Positions 11,191-22,510 of a DNA stretch of 64,000 nucleotides are shown here, piece after piece. The stretch comes from Pleodorina starrii (Eukaryota; Chlorophyta; Chlorophyceae; Chlamydomonadales; Volvocaceae), in contig BRXU01000001.1 of assembly GCA_030267565.1 (NCBI GenBank), forward strand, positions 496,001-560,000, in the 5' to 3' direction. The notes beneath the pieces were generated by a model. That model made no database searches. It was not told the origin of the DNA and worked only from the letters and a program-made list of their open reading frames with translations. The position numbers and the translations under genes were made by a program. Each line of letters opens with the position of its first letter. The stretch's first letter is position 1.

Positions 11191-14100
11191 TCATGTACTA
11201 CTCCCTCGCCACCAGGCCCTTAACGCCAGCCCGCCGGCTGACAGCGTGACGCTGCACACAAGCGCACTGCACGCCAGCGCCACGGGGTCCGACGCCGCCC
11301 AATACACCCAGCCGCGGACGTTCAGCAACCTACGGGCAGCGCTCGTGGCGGCGACCAGCCCGTACACCTTTTTCTGCTTGCCCCACCTTCGGGGCGGCGG
11401 CCCGGCATTGCTGCCCGCGAAGCCCTTCCGCCCTCCACCGCCGACAGTGCTGCGGCCGGGCCTCTTGGGCGCAAACACGGGCGGTGCTGCCGCTTCGTCT
11501 CCTTCGTCGCCTTGTGCGGGTCCCTCTCCGCGCAGGGGCTCACGCCGTTGCCGCCGGCCGCGGCGGCGGCCCCGACCTTGACGCCGGCTGTCATCGTGAC
11601 GCCTCGCCCTCTCTCCATCACCTGCCGCCACCTGCTGGCCGCCGGCTGCTGCAGACTCCGGACTCGGGGCGGAACCATCACAATTAGAGCCGCCTCCGGG
11701 CGCCGCACCCGTGTCTGCCCGTGGCTGTGCCGCATCCACAGCGACTCCGCCCGGTCCCTGGGCGGCCGGACCCCCGCATGCCGGCACGTCCGGGTCATCG
11801 GGATCCCGATCCGACAGAATGGCCTGGATCTCGCCCTCACTCAGGCCCGAAAGCTGCTCCAGGAAGGCCTTCCGCCAGTCAAGCGGACCGCCACTGCAGC
11901 CGCCAGGAGACTGGACGTGTTGCCGCACGCTGACCTCACCACTCAGGCCACCCAGGCTCGCCGAAGACGGGAGGGGCTCATGGTGATGGCAGGAGCCCAC
12001 CACCTCCCGGCCGCCGCTCCCCGCAGCGCCGCCGGGTGGTGAGCCGTCCCGGCTAGTGAAAGCGCTTGCTGTCCACGCCGGGCCGCTGCCGCCCGCGGGG
12101 TCTGCTGGACCATGCGGCTGCTGCTGCTGCAGGTCACCGGGTAACACGGAGCACGAGCCAGCAGTGGTCCCGCCACTGGAACTGCCACGACACTGAATGG
12201 GCGGACTGTGCCCGCCACCCGCCTGTTGCAGCCCCGCACTGTTGCGCTTGACATCGCCGTCAGCTTCATCGGCGAGCGCACCGCAGCCCTCGCGCGACTC
12301 CACCGATGCGTCTGCGGCCCGAAGCGGCTCGCCAGCGGCCGCCGTGTCCTCCCCTCTACCGTCGGCCGCCCTGCAGCCGAGCTGCAGTCCCAGGGCCAGT
12401 GCGTAGAGCCGCGAGTCGATGACGCAGTTGTTCAGGCCGCCCTGCCGCCTCCCCTGATGACCTGGCGATGACGATGATGATGGTGATGGTGATGAGGATG
12501 GTGAAGCACTCTCAGGATTAGCGGCGGCGCATTGGCGGTCCCGCAGCTGCAGCAGACTCTCCAACAGGGAGTCGTACGGCAGCAGCTCGCACCGCAGCAG
12601 CTCCCCGGCTTCGGGACTGGGCCGCGCTGCCGCGTTCTCCGAAGCGTCGCCATCCACCTCGACCAGCGCAAGCTGCATGTGGTGTGGTGGGAGCAGCGGG
12701 TGGAGCTTGGCGGCTTGGCGGGAACGTGGCCGGGGTTGGATTGGTCGTCGGCCCGGAAGTGGCGCCGCGCACCAGGCACCGAAGCCATAATTCATGCGTG
12801 CCGTTAGAGCTCTCAGGGAACAATCGAGAAAAACTGTTCGCCAGGCAGGTACGTAGGGCAAGAGACTGCGCAAGGCTTCGAGGCGTAAAGATTTTGTCGG
12901 AAAGCGTTTGCATGAGTGCAGGGCGCAGGTCCGGTAATGCAACTTTACTACCTCCGGCCAGCCAGCTAGACGGGCGGTGGCCCACCCTTCACGCGCCACC
13001 GTGATTGCCACCATTGAGATTTGGCTCAGCCAGCCTGAAGCGATCCGACTCTTTCCGTTCTGGCTGCTCCGTCTTAGCGGCAGCCAAGGGGCACCTCTGA
13101 CCCATGGGCCCCACCCGCAATGGACCACTTTACACTGCGCTGCTTGGCGGGGGTGCGGTCTTAGTTCGTTCGTTCGTTGCGCACCTGGCAGCAGCTGTCG
13201 GTAATGCCCGGGCTCTCCGCGAGTGGCAGCGAGACGCCGGTCACTCGATGTCCTGTGAAGCCTGCATAAGTTGCGCCCACGCGCATAAATCAACGGACAT
13301 GCGCAGGTGGTCGCGCAGGGTCGCCGGTGTGCGGTGTATGTGTCGTTGGTTGCGTATCCGTGCGACTCTGTGGAGAAGAAAGACCCGGGGGTCGTCGGGA
13401 CTCGGGAGGAGTGCACGCTTGCTTCCCAGCGCAACGAATGAGGCTACGGGTACTTGCTGCCACGAGCAGGCTGTAAAGTGCACGAAAAATATAGATACGG
13501 ATACCTGTACGGAATATACCGGTACCTGTGCGTGACTGGATAGATGGAGCGGAAGCTGCGCAGGTAGGCAACAGAACAGATGTCGGATGGAACGACGGAA
13601 CGACCCCGCCAGCCCCCGGTTCACTTTGTGTTTTAAGAGGCAATCTTACTTCCGCATCGCCCTCCCTGCCAGCAGCACGGCATGGCATGGCACGGCTCAC
13701 AGGACAAACCAAACCAACTCCCAACTCACCCGTCTCCTCCCGCAGCTCCCGGAGCGCAGTCTCCTCCGCGCTCTGACCCGGCTCCACCAGCCCCGCCGGC
13801 AGCTGTACACAAGCACCGCGGCAAATGGGAGATGTGCAGCCGGGCAAACCAGGGGTAGGTCGGGAAACACAAGCAAATCAGGGGGGCTCGCATCAGGGGG
13901 GGCTCCGTCTGGACGGCGGCTTGGATGGAGGCGCGCACGTGGGAGATGTGCACCTTTGGCTGGCACGCACCCTCCTCCGGCATCCCTCCATCCATGCGTA
14001 AGGGGGATCCCCCGTCGTCGGCATTTTGCGTGCAACACACGCAGTGCACGTACCGGTATCGCACGCGCGCGCCTGTCTGCACCCACCTGCGCTTCAGTAC

Positions 14101-14865
14101 ACGTGTGGCCACCCACCCACCCGGCCACCCGCCCACCCACCCGCCCACCCGCCCACCCACCCGGCCACCCGCCCGCCCACCCACCCGCCCACCCACCCAC
14201 CCGGCCACCCACCTCAATGACGAGGCACTCCAGAGGCGGCCGGAATTGCACCACAACTGGAACCCGCGTTGGCCAGGACCGTGAGACGATCTGCGGCAAG
14301 GAATGATCGAGTTTGCAACTTCTGAAGATACACAACAAACGCCGGTTAGATCGCATCACTTGCAGACTGGGCGCACGCCCCCACATCCTATCATTGTTTC
14401 TACTGCCTTGGTGGCCGCCACGTTACTCACATTCCCCACCCAAACCACCACCACCACCGCCGCCACACATACACATACACGCAATGTTTCGATGCGACAG
14501 GAGTGAAGCAACGAGAGCCTCTAAGCCGATTCATAGATCATAGGTTGCAACCGCGGCGTTGAAGACAAATTCGCAACACTAACAGCAGTGAAGCGACTGG
14601 ATGTTGCCGACAGTGTCTGTCCGCCGCACGCACGCATGCCAGCATGACGCACGCAGCAAGCATGCACCCAGCCCAGTCCAGCTAATACCGTTAAACCCAC
14701 TTTCCATTCATTCATTCGAGGCCGCCACGACGGAGGCTTCCAACGCATACGGCAGATGCCAGGAACCGCACCTTTGCAAAAACCGCGACGCCGCCTGCGC
14801 TTTCTTCCTCGCCCGTCGTCGCTGATGGTCGGGTCTGGCGGGTCACTGCCTCCCAGCCGTAGCAC
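11191..14865 (-). CDS. ADP-sugar-type Nudix hydrolase with long C-terminal tail and membrane segment (5' incomplete)
   Basis: Exons 14865-14772, 14290-14213, 13802-13730, 13252-13185 and 12672-11191 join in phase and end in TGA, giving at least 597 residues. The order fits ADP-ribose/ADP-sugar pyrophosphatases: GWEAVTRQTR, then VVVQFRPPLECLVIE, then LPAGLVEPGQSAEET, then the Nudix helix RELREETG, then SLPLAESPGITDSC. The catalytic REx2EExG core is intact, but the first box glutamate is Gln (LVEPGQ; the family usually has E). The large last exon closes the fold (LLPYDSLLESLLQLRD, then IDSRLYALALGLQLG). It then adds about 380 Gly/Ser/Pro/Ala-rich residues, a basic patch, and a hydrophobic helix ending ALRAWWRGSST, as in a tail-anchored protein. 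The first coding exon, upstream of 14865, is not found; an A/T-rich TATA-like tract lies near 14980-15005. Substrate is inferred by family only. Confidence 0.8.
14109..14212. repeat. CCCACC/CCCGCC simple repeat in a Nudix intron
   Basis: Imperfect tandem CCCACC, CCCGCC and CCGGCCA units abut the splice donor of the exon encoding QFRPPLECLVIE. The matching plus-strand Pro/His-rich frames are not genes. Confidence 0.8.
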
Positions 14866-17559
14866 CTGTGAATGCGCCACACGTGGGGGCCACACGACGA
14901 ACGTCGCCAGCAGTCATTGTGCACCGGATGGGACAAGCAAGCCGGCGCAGGCTACGGCGCCGCTGGGTGCTCGATACTAATTTATGTATTTATATGTATA
15001 TATGCCGCTTTCCTGCCCATTCATGCCGCTGTCCCGGGAGGGACGAGCATTGGCGGGATACGCTGCGGAGAAATCTATCTGCTTGCGATTGCAAGTCGCA
15101 CGGGCCTAGCCTGCCTCTTGATCATGTGAGCTCGCGGCGGCGGAAGAGGCGGTGGGGGTGATGAGAACCTCGCTGGGCGCGATACGGTCGAATGGTCGTG
15201 CGTGGGGTTGCATGAGGACACGGTCATGCATGTGTATGGCCCCTCCTTCATTCCCTGCCGCTGCACCCACCCGCCCCCTAACCCTGACCGGGGCACCCCC
15301 ACGGGAAACGCCAAGGGTTAGGAGGTCAGCTCCGGGCGGAATTCGGGGACAGCTGGTCTGGGGGGGCGAATGTTTTGCCGACCTCACACAGGCAGAGAGA
15401 CAGGCACGTAGCACGTAGCCGGGGTCATACCCTGGCTGTGGGTATCACCCGCAATGGGTGTCGTCGCCCCCCTCCCCCGAAGCTCCGTCCCAAACGAAAA
15501 ACAAATGAGTAAACATCCTTCCATGCTCAAGTGACTGGTTTCTGCTTTCTGAAGGCTGCAGCTGGATGCTCGAGCGCAGGGTCGGGCCTGACACGGATGA
15601 CGGCAGAAGGCAGGCAGGCAGGCAGGCTGCAGGCCCTCGCTGTCCGCTTCAATTTGGGGCCGGCCCCGCTGCCAGCGGGTGTGCGGGCGCGCGCGCGTGC
15701 GCCTCGAGTGGGCGGCGGGGCGCGCCAAACAGCGGTACCGTTTTTAGCTCCCACGGCACCCCCCTGACCTGCTCCCTTGGTGGGTTTTACTTCGGAAGGG
15801 AGCCACTGTATTACCCGCTTCCGGCCTGCCCGCCCGCAATAGACGAGAACCGGTCCGCCACTCGCCACCGTCCACTCGCCACCGTCCGCCCGCCACCGTC
15901 CGCGCCCCACCGACCACCGTCCGCCCCCCACCAACCACCGGCCACGCATGCTGTAATTTGATTCGGTCATAGCACATGTTACCTAGCAGCATGTGTGTAA
16001 ACCGCGCTTACACCTTCAGCCAACACGGTATCAACACAAGGGGCAAATCCTACAGACGGGAAGCTGCCCGCAGAGGACAAAGCAATCGAACTGACGCACC
16101 TTCCGAGGTGGTCCTCGTACTAATGACGGACCAGGGCATCCGGTTGACATGTGCAAGCCGTCAAGTCCGGTGTGCACGTTGCGCATACACCCATGGAGCG
16201 GGGCGGGGCGGGGCGGGACGGGGCGAGGACATATGAGGAGCGGAACAAGGTGTGGCGGTCTTGGGATGGGACACGTCAGGTCAATGGGGCCGATGGGCCA
16301 GCAGCACGTGCATGTGCGGCATGCATGCATGTGTGATGCTAATCCTACCTGATCATCCCCTCCTGCTGCTTATGAGAATCCTCCCCCGGCGGCCTCGAGC
16401 CTAAGCCCAAAGTTGTATTTGCACGCAACCTTCGACCGGCAGTAGCATGCCCCGACTGCATGAAACCCCCTTACCATCCTCCCTCGGTAAGCCCGCCCTC
16501 GTACGTACCCAGAAAAGTCCAATCGACGCCTAGCCCAATTCAGACGGACCTGTAATTTGTGTAGGCTCAACCACCTGAAGCCTTCCGGAGTACAGTCCTT
16601 CCGGTCCAGCACGCGACCGCGACCCGTGGGAAGTCCATCGCCTTCCACTGAATCCCGAGCCGAGCCGACTGAAGGCTCTCGGTCATTTCCTCCACCCATT
16701 TTCTCCAGGTACAAACTACAGCATCAGCTTTCGTGTGACCAGGAAAGCTAAGAAGTGGTCATGACTGAAGCCGGCAACGTTGAACTGACAAGGACCAGTG
16801 ACTGCCGCAAAGAACAACGCAACTGCTGCGTCTTGTACTTCTATATTAAATGGCAGCAGGATCCCCGCTTGGGCCGAGCCTCGCCTGCAGGGCGTATTTT
16901 TTAATCTCTTAATTGTACACGCAGTGTTCCAAACAACCTTCGCGGATAACAAAACGCTGGCCTTAACATCCAATACTACGAGAGTACAAACTCCGATCCA
17001 GAAACGACCTTCCGCGAGCGTACGACAATTACTAACCAGCAACAGTCAGGTGCTGCACGCGCGATGATCAAGCCATGAACTGTTGTTCAGATGCAAGCAA
17101 CCAAGGTTACCGCGACCATCCTAGGGACCATCCTTGGCTGCAGCCCCGACTGTCTCGACGGCGCCAAAATACCGGGCACGCATGTCGGGTTCAGCACGCA
17201 GCATGCCCTCAGGTGATTGCCCCCCGGGTGCTGCGTCCCGGGCTTCTGGGGGCCGCCTGAGTCCGACCTCGAATGCGGTCCGCGGGCTGGCCAGGCAGGA
17301 AGCAGGCTTGAGGCGGTGCTTGAGCCGGTGCTGGCGAGCCACCATCGCGCGTGATGGAGGCAAGCATCGACAGAGAGCGGTGATAGATCCGGAAGAAGAA
17401 CCGTGACCCTGCTGCCAATCAGCCCCTCAGCGGTCTGCGGGGTCTTGGACAATGAACCCCGTCTATTTTTGTCCATAACAGCACTGCGTGCCGGCTTCTT
17501 AACATTCTGACCGAGATTTGCGGCATGCGGGAAGACGGGAGGAGGGGTGCGCTTTATTA
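14866..17559. other. Spacer upstream of the Nudix gene; holds its unresolved 5' end
   Basis: The missing first Nudix exon should lie in the left few hundred bases. The rest shows no recognisable gene. Contents: a 9-bp inverted pair (CCTAACCCT / AGGGTTAGG) around 15279-15323, a degenerate CCGCCACCGT-type minisatellite around 15860-15945, and a GGGCG run at 16200-16225. An open minus-strand stretch at 16370-16714 has no family match and no visible gene context. Confidence 0.55.
15860..15945. repeat. Degenerate CCGCCACCGT-type minisatellite
   Basis: Repeated CGCCACCGTCC and CACCGACCACCGTCC words of about 11-16 bp in imperfect tandem, within the non-coding spacer. Confidence 0.65.
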
Positions 17560-17699
17560 TTACAACAGAGAAAGCCGAGGGAGAACCACACCAAGGCCAC
17601 GCACCCCGATTGCGGCGCTACAACTCACGCAACCCCGCGATTTCCTCCGAAAACGCTGGTCAACCTGGACGGGTTTCAACAGACGATTTTTTCCCAGCT

Positions 17700-19668
17700 C
17701 CAAAACACGCAGCCTGCATGCCTGCTCGCAGCCTGCGTGTTGATACACGCAGTAGACAACCGAGGTGCAGCTAGGTGGGCCGCTTGGCAGCTCCGCTGTC
17801 TAGCATCAAGACAGGGCACAGCGCCAACATCATGCATGGTGTTCTTAAAACATCAGCTGGCAATGATACGCGCCCACTGTACCACGACACGGTCCGGTAC
17901 GACAACGACGGGACTGCGCCGCCCAAGGCTCGCGCTGCAGCGGCACCGGCCTCCCTTGCAGCTCTGCTGCAGCTACCTTCACACAGCTTCCTCAACAAAA
18001 CCCTCCCCACCCCGCCACAAGCCCTCCCCACTTGCGACTCGCCCTCGCGCTTTCGTCCTCCCGCATGAATGGCGAGGCCAAGCAGCGCGCCCTCTAGCGC
18101 CCCGGCGCTCTAGAGCCCTAGACCGGGTAGCCCCTCGGCAGCTGCACCCGCCGGAACACCGAAAAGCTCCGGATGTCGTGCCACAGCACACCGAACGTGT
18201 GGCGCCCCAGCACCACCGCCTCCGCGCTGATCCACTGCGGGTCGTCAAAGCCGCTGCCCGCCACCCGGCCCTCAGCCGCAAACGCATCCAGCACCCAGAC
18301 AGCTGCCGCCCCGCTGCCGCCAGCGCCGCCGGCGGCAACGGCGCCCCCGGCTGGGGCTCCCGGTAGGCCGCCCAGTCCCGCCACGTCCGCGCGGGAGGCG
18401 TAGTCTGGCGGCAGGCGGAAGGGCTTGTCCCGCTGGGTTGCGTGGGCTCCGGGGCGGTCCAGGAAGATGCGGAAGGAGATCTCACCGGCGGGCACATTGT
18501 CGTCACCTGGTGGGCGGGGCAGGGGCGGGGCGGGGCGGGGGGTTCGGGGCGGGGCAGGGGCGGGGCAGGGCGGGGCGGGGGGTTCGAGGCAGAGCGGGGC
18601 GGGGCAGGGCGGGGCGAGGGAGGAGGACGGAGCAGGTGGCCAGGGCGGGGTGAGCGGTGCCGCGCACGCAGCTCCCAGGGGTACGGCATTGGACGTACAA
18701 AACACACACGCACACGCATACATCCACACACGTGTGAGACCATAAACCGCACGTGGCGTCACTGGGGCCAGCAATGTCACGTCACGTCAGTTACGTCAAT
18801 TGCCTCATGTCAGGCCAGCAACCACGCACCTGTCAGCTTTCGGGCCACCAGCACATTTGGACCCGCCGGCTGCACCTGCAGGAACTCGATGCCGTGCGCC
18901 CCGTATGTCCCCCGCCACACGCATACCAGCGGATGCGCTGCGCCGGTTGGGACGCCCCGCGGCACCCCGACCGCCCCCACTGGCGCGGCCACCGCATGCG
19001 GCCGAACGAGGCCCGGGCCAGCGGGAGCAGCGGCAGCGGAGGCAACGGCGACGGCGGCGACGGCGGCGATGGTGGCAGGGCCTGCCAGTGGCGGGGTGCA
19101 ACCGCCCCAGTCCGGCCGCTGCTCCGGAGGCCTCAGGCGGCTGCGTGTCATCACACGGGCGGGTGGGCGGATGGGTGGACAAAGCGGGTACCGGTATGTC
19201 GACGATGAGACTGGATGAGCGATCGACAGGCGGGTGCGCTGAGGTAACGTGACCGGACAGCCCGAGTCGAGACCGCAGCAGCGAGCACACACGTTGCCGT
19301 GCGAGCGAGCGGGGTGGACAAGGTGGACGGGTGCGTGGCTCGGGGGAACAGGACCAAGCCGTTGCGCAAATGTGCCGTACTGCTGGCCATCCCGCCCCGC
19401 CCCCCCTGGTCACTTGTAGCCCGGACCGCGGACCTCGTCGCCTGCAGCCTCGTCTTCCTCCCCACCCGACTCGCGCGCTTGTCCGTACCTGTACGACACC
19501 GGCCCCGTCAGGTTCCGTACCGCCAGGCAGCGCAGCGCCATTGCGACCCGGTTCCCCCGGTCCTCCAACGAGTGGGCCGCCAACACGTCCAGGTCGATCA
19601 CCTCGTCACCGCCGCCACCACCACCGCCGCCACCGCTACCGCCGCCGGTGCTGCCTCCGCCGCTGCCG
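17700..19668. repeat. Near-identical block, copy 1 (3' half of F-box gene plus 3' flank)
   Basis: Matches 22511-24479 at a constant 4,811-base offset. Comparing translations in all frames I find one substitution (near 18591 versus 23402). The block spans introns and 3' flank as well as exons. Confidence 0.9.
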
Positions 19669-21470
19669 GAGTCAGTGCTGCCTGCAGCCGCGGTCCCGCC
19701 CCGTGCGGTCGACAGTCCAGCGACGCAGGTGTCGCGGGGTTGCAGCAGCGGGCAGGTGGGTGGCGGGCAGGCCGGTGAACGATAGGTTGGTTGATAGGTT
19801 GGTTGATTGGTCGGGCAGACAGCTGGCCGAGCCGTCCCTGTCCCCTACGCCGAATGTTCGATCCCCATTTCCCGGGATTCCGGGAACGGAGAAACTGCAC
19901 ATGCTGCCTACGAGGACGAGGACGAGGACAAGGCTGCAGGTCCCACACAAAACCGAGCGGCACTCCCAGTGACCACCAGCCGCGGACCAGCACCATTGCG
20001 TGTCCAGAATCCTCATCACCAGCCCCGGCCCCCACACGGCCCCAATACGGCTTCCCTCCCCCCGGACCTGCGTCCTGCTCCTGCACCACACTCCGCGTCA
20101 CCGTTGCCGCCGGGGCCCAGCGGCACACCGCCTCCACCTCCTGGTGCCGGCAGCCCGCACTGGAGAGCAAGCCAGCCAGGCGGGCACGGCAGGGCGGGGC
20201 GGGGCGAGGGAAGGTCAGAGAGGGGCGGGGAGCCGGGGAAGGGGACGGGGGGCGTGAGGCTGGCAGTGCGCGTGAGGGGGCAGTGGCTGCTGCACTGTTG
20301 TCAACTACACTTCACGGGAGGACTGCACTGTAGCCTTCAACCACCATTACCGGGCCTACACTCAACGGGAACCCCAACTCCACATTTTCCTTTACCCTGC
20401 ACGAGCAGGGCCAAACAGCATGCGTTCGTATATGCGCTGCCCCCGGGGTCCCTTACGCCTGCAGAGTGCCCTCACCTGCAGCTGAAGGAGAAGTGCGCCA
20501 GCTGGGGCCCTCCGGGACCACAGCAGTACGCCGGCCGGCGCCGCGTGCCGCTCCCTCCCGCGCTCCACGTGGTGCCCTCGCTACTGCCCGCGCCGCTGCC
20601 GCCGGGGTGCTGCCGCGGGGCCGACTCGCCCACCGGCGCGGCACCACTCGACGCGGGAGTGCCGCCGAAGCCGCCGGCGGCCGCACCTCCTCCGGCGGCG
20701 GCGTCCGCCCTCTCGATTCCGGCGCCGACAACAGCGCCAGCGCCGCCTCGCTCGTCCGGCTGCACTGCATCCGCAGCTGCCGCCCCCTGGCCCCCGGCCC
20801 CCCGGCCCGCGCCATTGTCCTGGATGTCACCGCCCCCCACCTCCTCCTCCACCTCGTAGGTGAGCTGAAGTTCTGCTGGGTGGACTCGCTCCGGAAGATC
20901 CCTCACCGCCTCCTCTCCCTCGTTTCCGCCAGCCATGAACAGCAGCCGCCGCAGCAGCGCGCCGAAGGTGTTGCCGCCGCGCAGACAGCTGGCAATCGCG
21001 CCGTCGGTGGCAGAATCGTACGACACCCTAAATACCGGAACTACAGTGACGCCCTGCTCCGCCAGGCGCAGAGAGACTACGATGCCGCCGACGATGTGGG
21101 GCGGGGATGGGAAGGCCAGCAGCAACGAGCCGAGCGGCTCGGCCCGGCTGAGCCATGGCCCGGCAAGGAGCCCGCCATAGAGCCGCAGCAGGCGCGAGTA
21201 GAGGCGTTGGAAGGACGGGGCACCCCAGGCTGCGGGCGACGTGGAAGCGTTGGAACCGACGACGGCGCGGCAGATGGGCGCCCACACCAGGCGGTCCTCG
21301 GTCGCCGGGCCAACGAAACGCTTGCAGACGGACCCCAATATTACGACGTCTTGCGGGCCCAGGAATCGGACGATGCGTATAAGCACGTCCTCGGGCAGCG
21401 CGAGGATGCGCGGCGTGTCGTCAGCGCCACGAGGCATGTCTTCAATTACGGAATTGATCTCGTCTAACAT
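18118..21470 (-). CDS. F-box protein with EXECUTER-type DUF3506 (SOLE-like) C-terminus, tandem copy 1
   Basis: Five exons (21470-20476, 20159-20068, 19681-19489, 19140-18830, 18506-18118) join in phase to 659 residues and end in TAG. Residues about 21-68 form an F-box (LALPEDVLIRIVRFLGPQDV, then SVCKRF), so the likely role is a substrate adaptor of an SCF ubiquitin ligase. After a Gly/Ala-rich middle, exons 4-5 carry a motif series shared by plant F-box proteins such as At3g12350 and by EXECUTER1/2. These are RGTYGAHGIEF (about 503-513), KLTGDDNVPAGEISF, EGRVAGSGFDDPQWI and FGVLWHDIRSFSVFRR. In EXECUTER1 this domain senses singlet oxygen; that function is only an analogy here. Exon 2 ends at a non-standard donor, GTCCGG. 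The ATG chosen is the first in frame upstream of the F-box. A near copy follows at 22929-26245. Confidence 0.87.
18510..18635 (+). repeat. G-run array in the last F-box intron (copy 1)
   Basis: Dense GGGGCGGGG, GGGGCAGGGG and GGGG runs on the plus strand, C-rich in the transcript. It has strong potential for G-quadruplex DNA on the non-transcribed side. The same array recurs at 23321-23446 in copy 2. Confidence 0.75.
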
Positions 21471-22252
21471 TCTGTGGACTCAGCTGTTTTTAAGCATTGT
21501 TGCATCAGAACCTTAGGGAGATACAGTAGCCTGTGCGCAGCTCATTTCACCTGGCCGTTTCACTTTACATGATTTCATGCACACCAAATGGCAACGTATT
21601 CTAGCATGGCTATACAGCCTCCCAGGTATGGCCCAGTCGTCCAAAGGGTAAATATGGCGTGGCGTCAAATTTATTTGTAACCAACTGCTAACCTTAGTAG
21701 TAGCTACAGGAGGATGGACAAACCAGCGATTAACTAGCTGCACAAATGCCGTGAAGCAAAGGATATTTAAGGTGGACCTAATCGTTGCTTTTGGTTTGCT
21801 GGATCCCAACTTTCCAGCCAACCGAAACGGTTGGTCTGTCACCATACTGTGTCGCGAAGGAACATCGGCCAAACGCCAAAATACGGCCGTACTGCGTGCA
21901 GACCAACACCAAGGCCACCAGCCAGCGCGGCCTGGAACCTGTTAACACAGACGGTGACGCGGCGTGTGCTCTTCACGGGCTCGCCCTAGCTGTGACCTCA
22001 CCTTGCCAAATGCGGCCTGACCTTGCCAACAAACAGAGTGTTGAGTGGCAACAACATTTGCAGCACCCACAACACCGGCATCGACAACCAACATCGAGAC
22101 AGTCCTTTCACGCCGACCCACATTTGGTCGGCCCCTTCCCTCTCTGCCTAGTGCAGCAGGGGCGTGCAGGGCTTACAACCGATAGGAGGGCTGCCACACC
22201 GCAGGCGGCGCTACAGCTCACGCTGCCCCGTGGTTTCCTCCGGAAATGCTGG
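21471..22252. other. Promoter side of F-box copy 1 joined to 3' flank of copy 2
   Basis: About 21500-21890 matches the region upstream of copy 2 (26280-26660), sharing for example GATACAGTAGCCTGTGCGC and CATCGGCCAAACGCC. So the duplicated unit includes the promoter. About 22200-22250 matches the 3' flank of copy 1 (17606-17659) at lower identity. No separate gene is seen. Confidence 0.7.
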
Positions 22253-22464
22253 TGTATCGTAAAGTGATATTTCACGTAGGCGAAAACGGAATAGATATAA
22301 CCCGAAGGTAATCGGTTTGCTGGCACTTGCCGACCAATGTCCACCTTATCGGACTACCCGGAGTGATATGAGGGATACGTCCGTACACCTCTTGGTGACA
22401 GCGTTTCGATGAGTAACCGTTTCATTGAAAGTTATTACACCCGTAATTTCGGTTGCACATAACA
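22253..22464. mobile_element. 212-bp LTR-like insertion (solo LTR candidate) with 5-bp target duplication
   Basis: Starts TGTATCG and ends ATAACA (TG...CA termini). It is flanked on both sides by GCTGG (22248-22252 and 22465-22469). The paralogous site behind F-box copy 1 has a single GCTGG (17655-17659) and no insert, giving an empty-site comparison. A TG...CA element with 5-bp flanking duplications is what a solo LTR left by a retrotransposon looks like. It has no coding capacity, so the family cannot be named. Confidence 0.75.
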
Positions 22465-22510
22465 GCTGGTCAGCCTGGACGGGTTTCAACAGACGATTTT
22501 TTTCCCAGCT

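Noticed and set aside
12672..13434. Open minus-strand frame extending the last Nudix exon upstream to 13434
   Set aside because: The residues before LALVEVDGD lack family similarity, and they overlap the exon 13252-13185, which is read in another frame. An acceptor at 12673-12675 with matching phase explains the boundary.
13587..14306. Plus-strand Pro/His/Thr-rich frames opposite the Nudix gene
   Set aside because: They read through the CCCACC repeat and antisense of Nudix exons; no splice or domain support.
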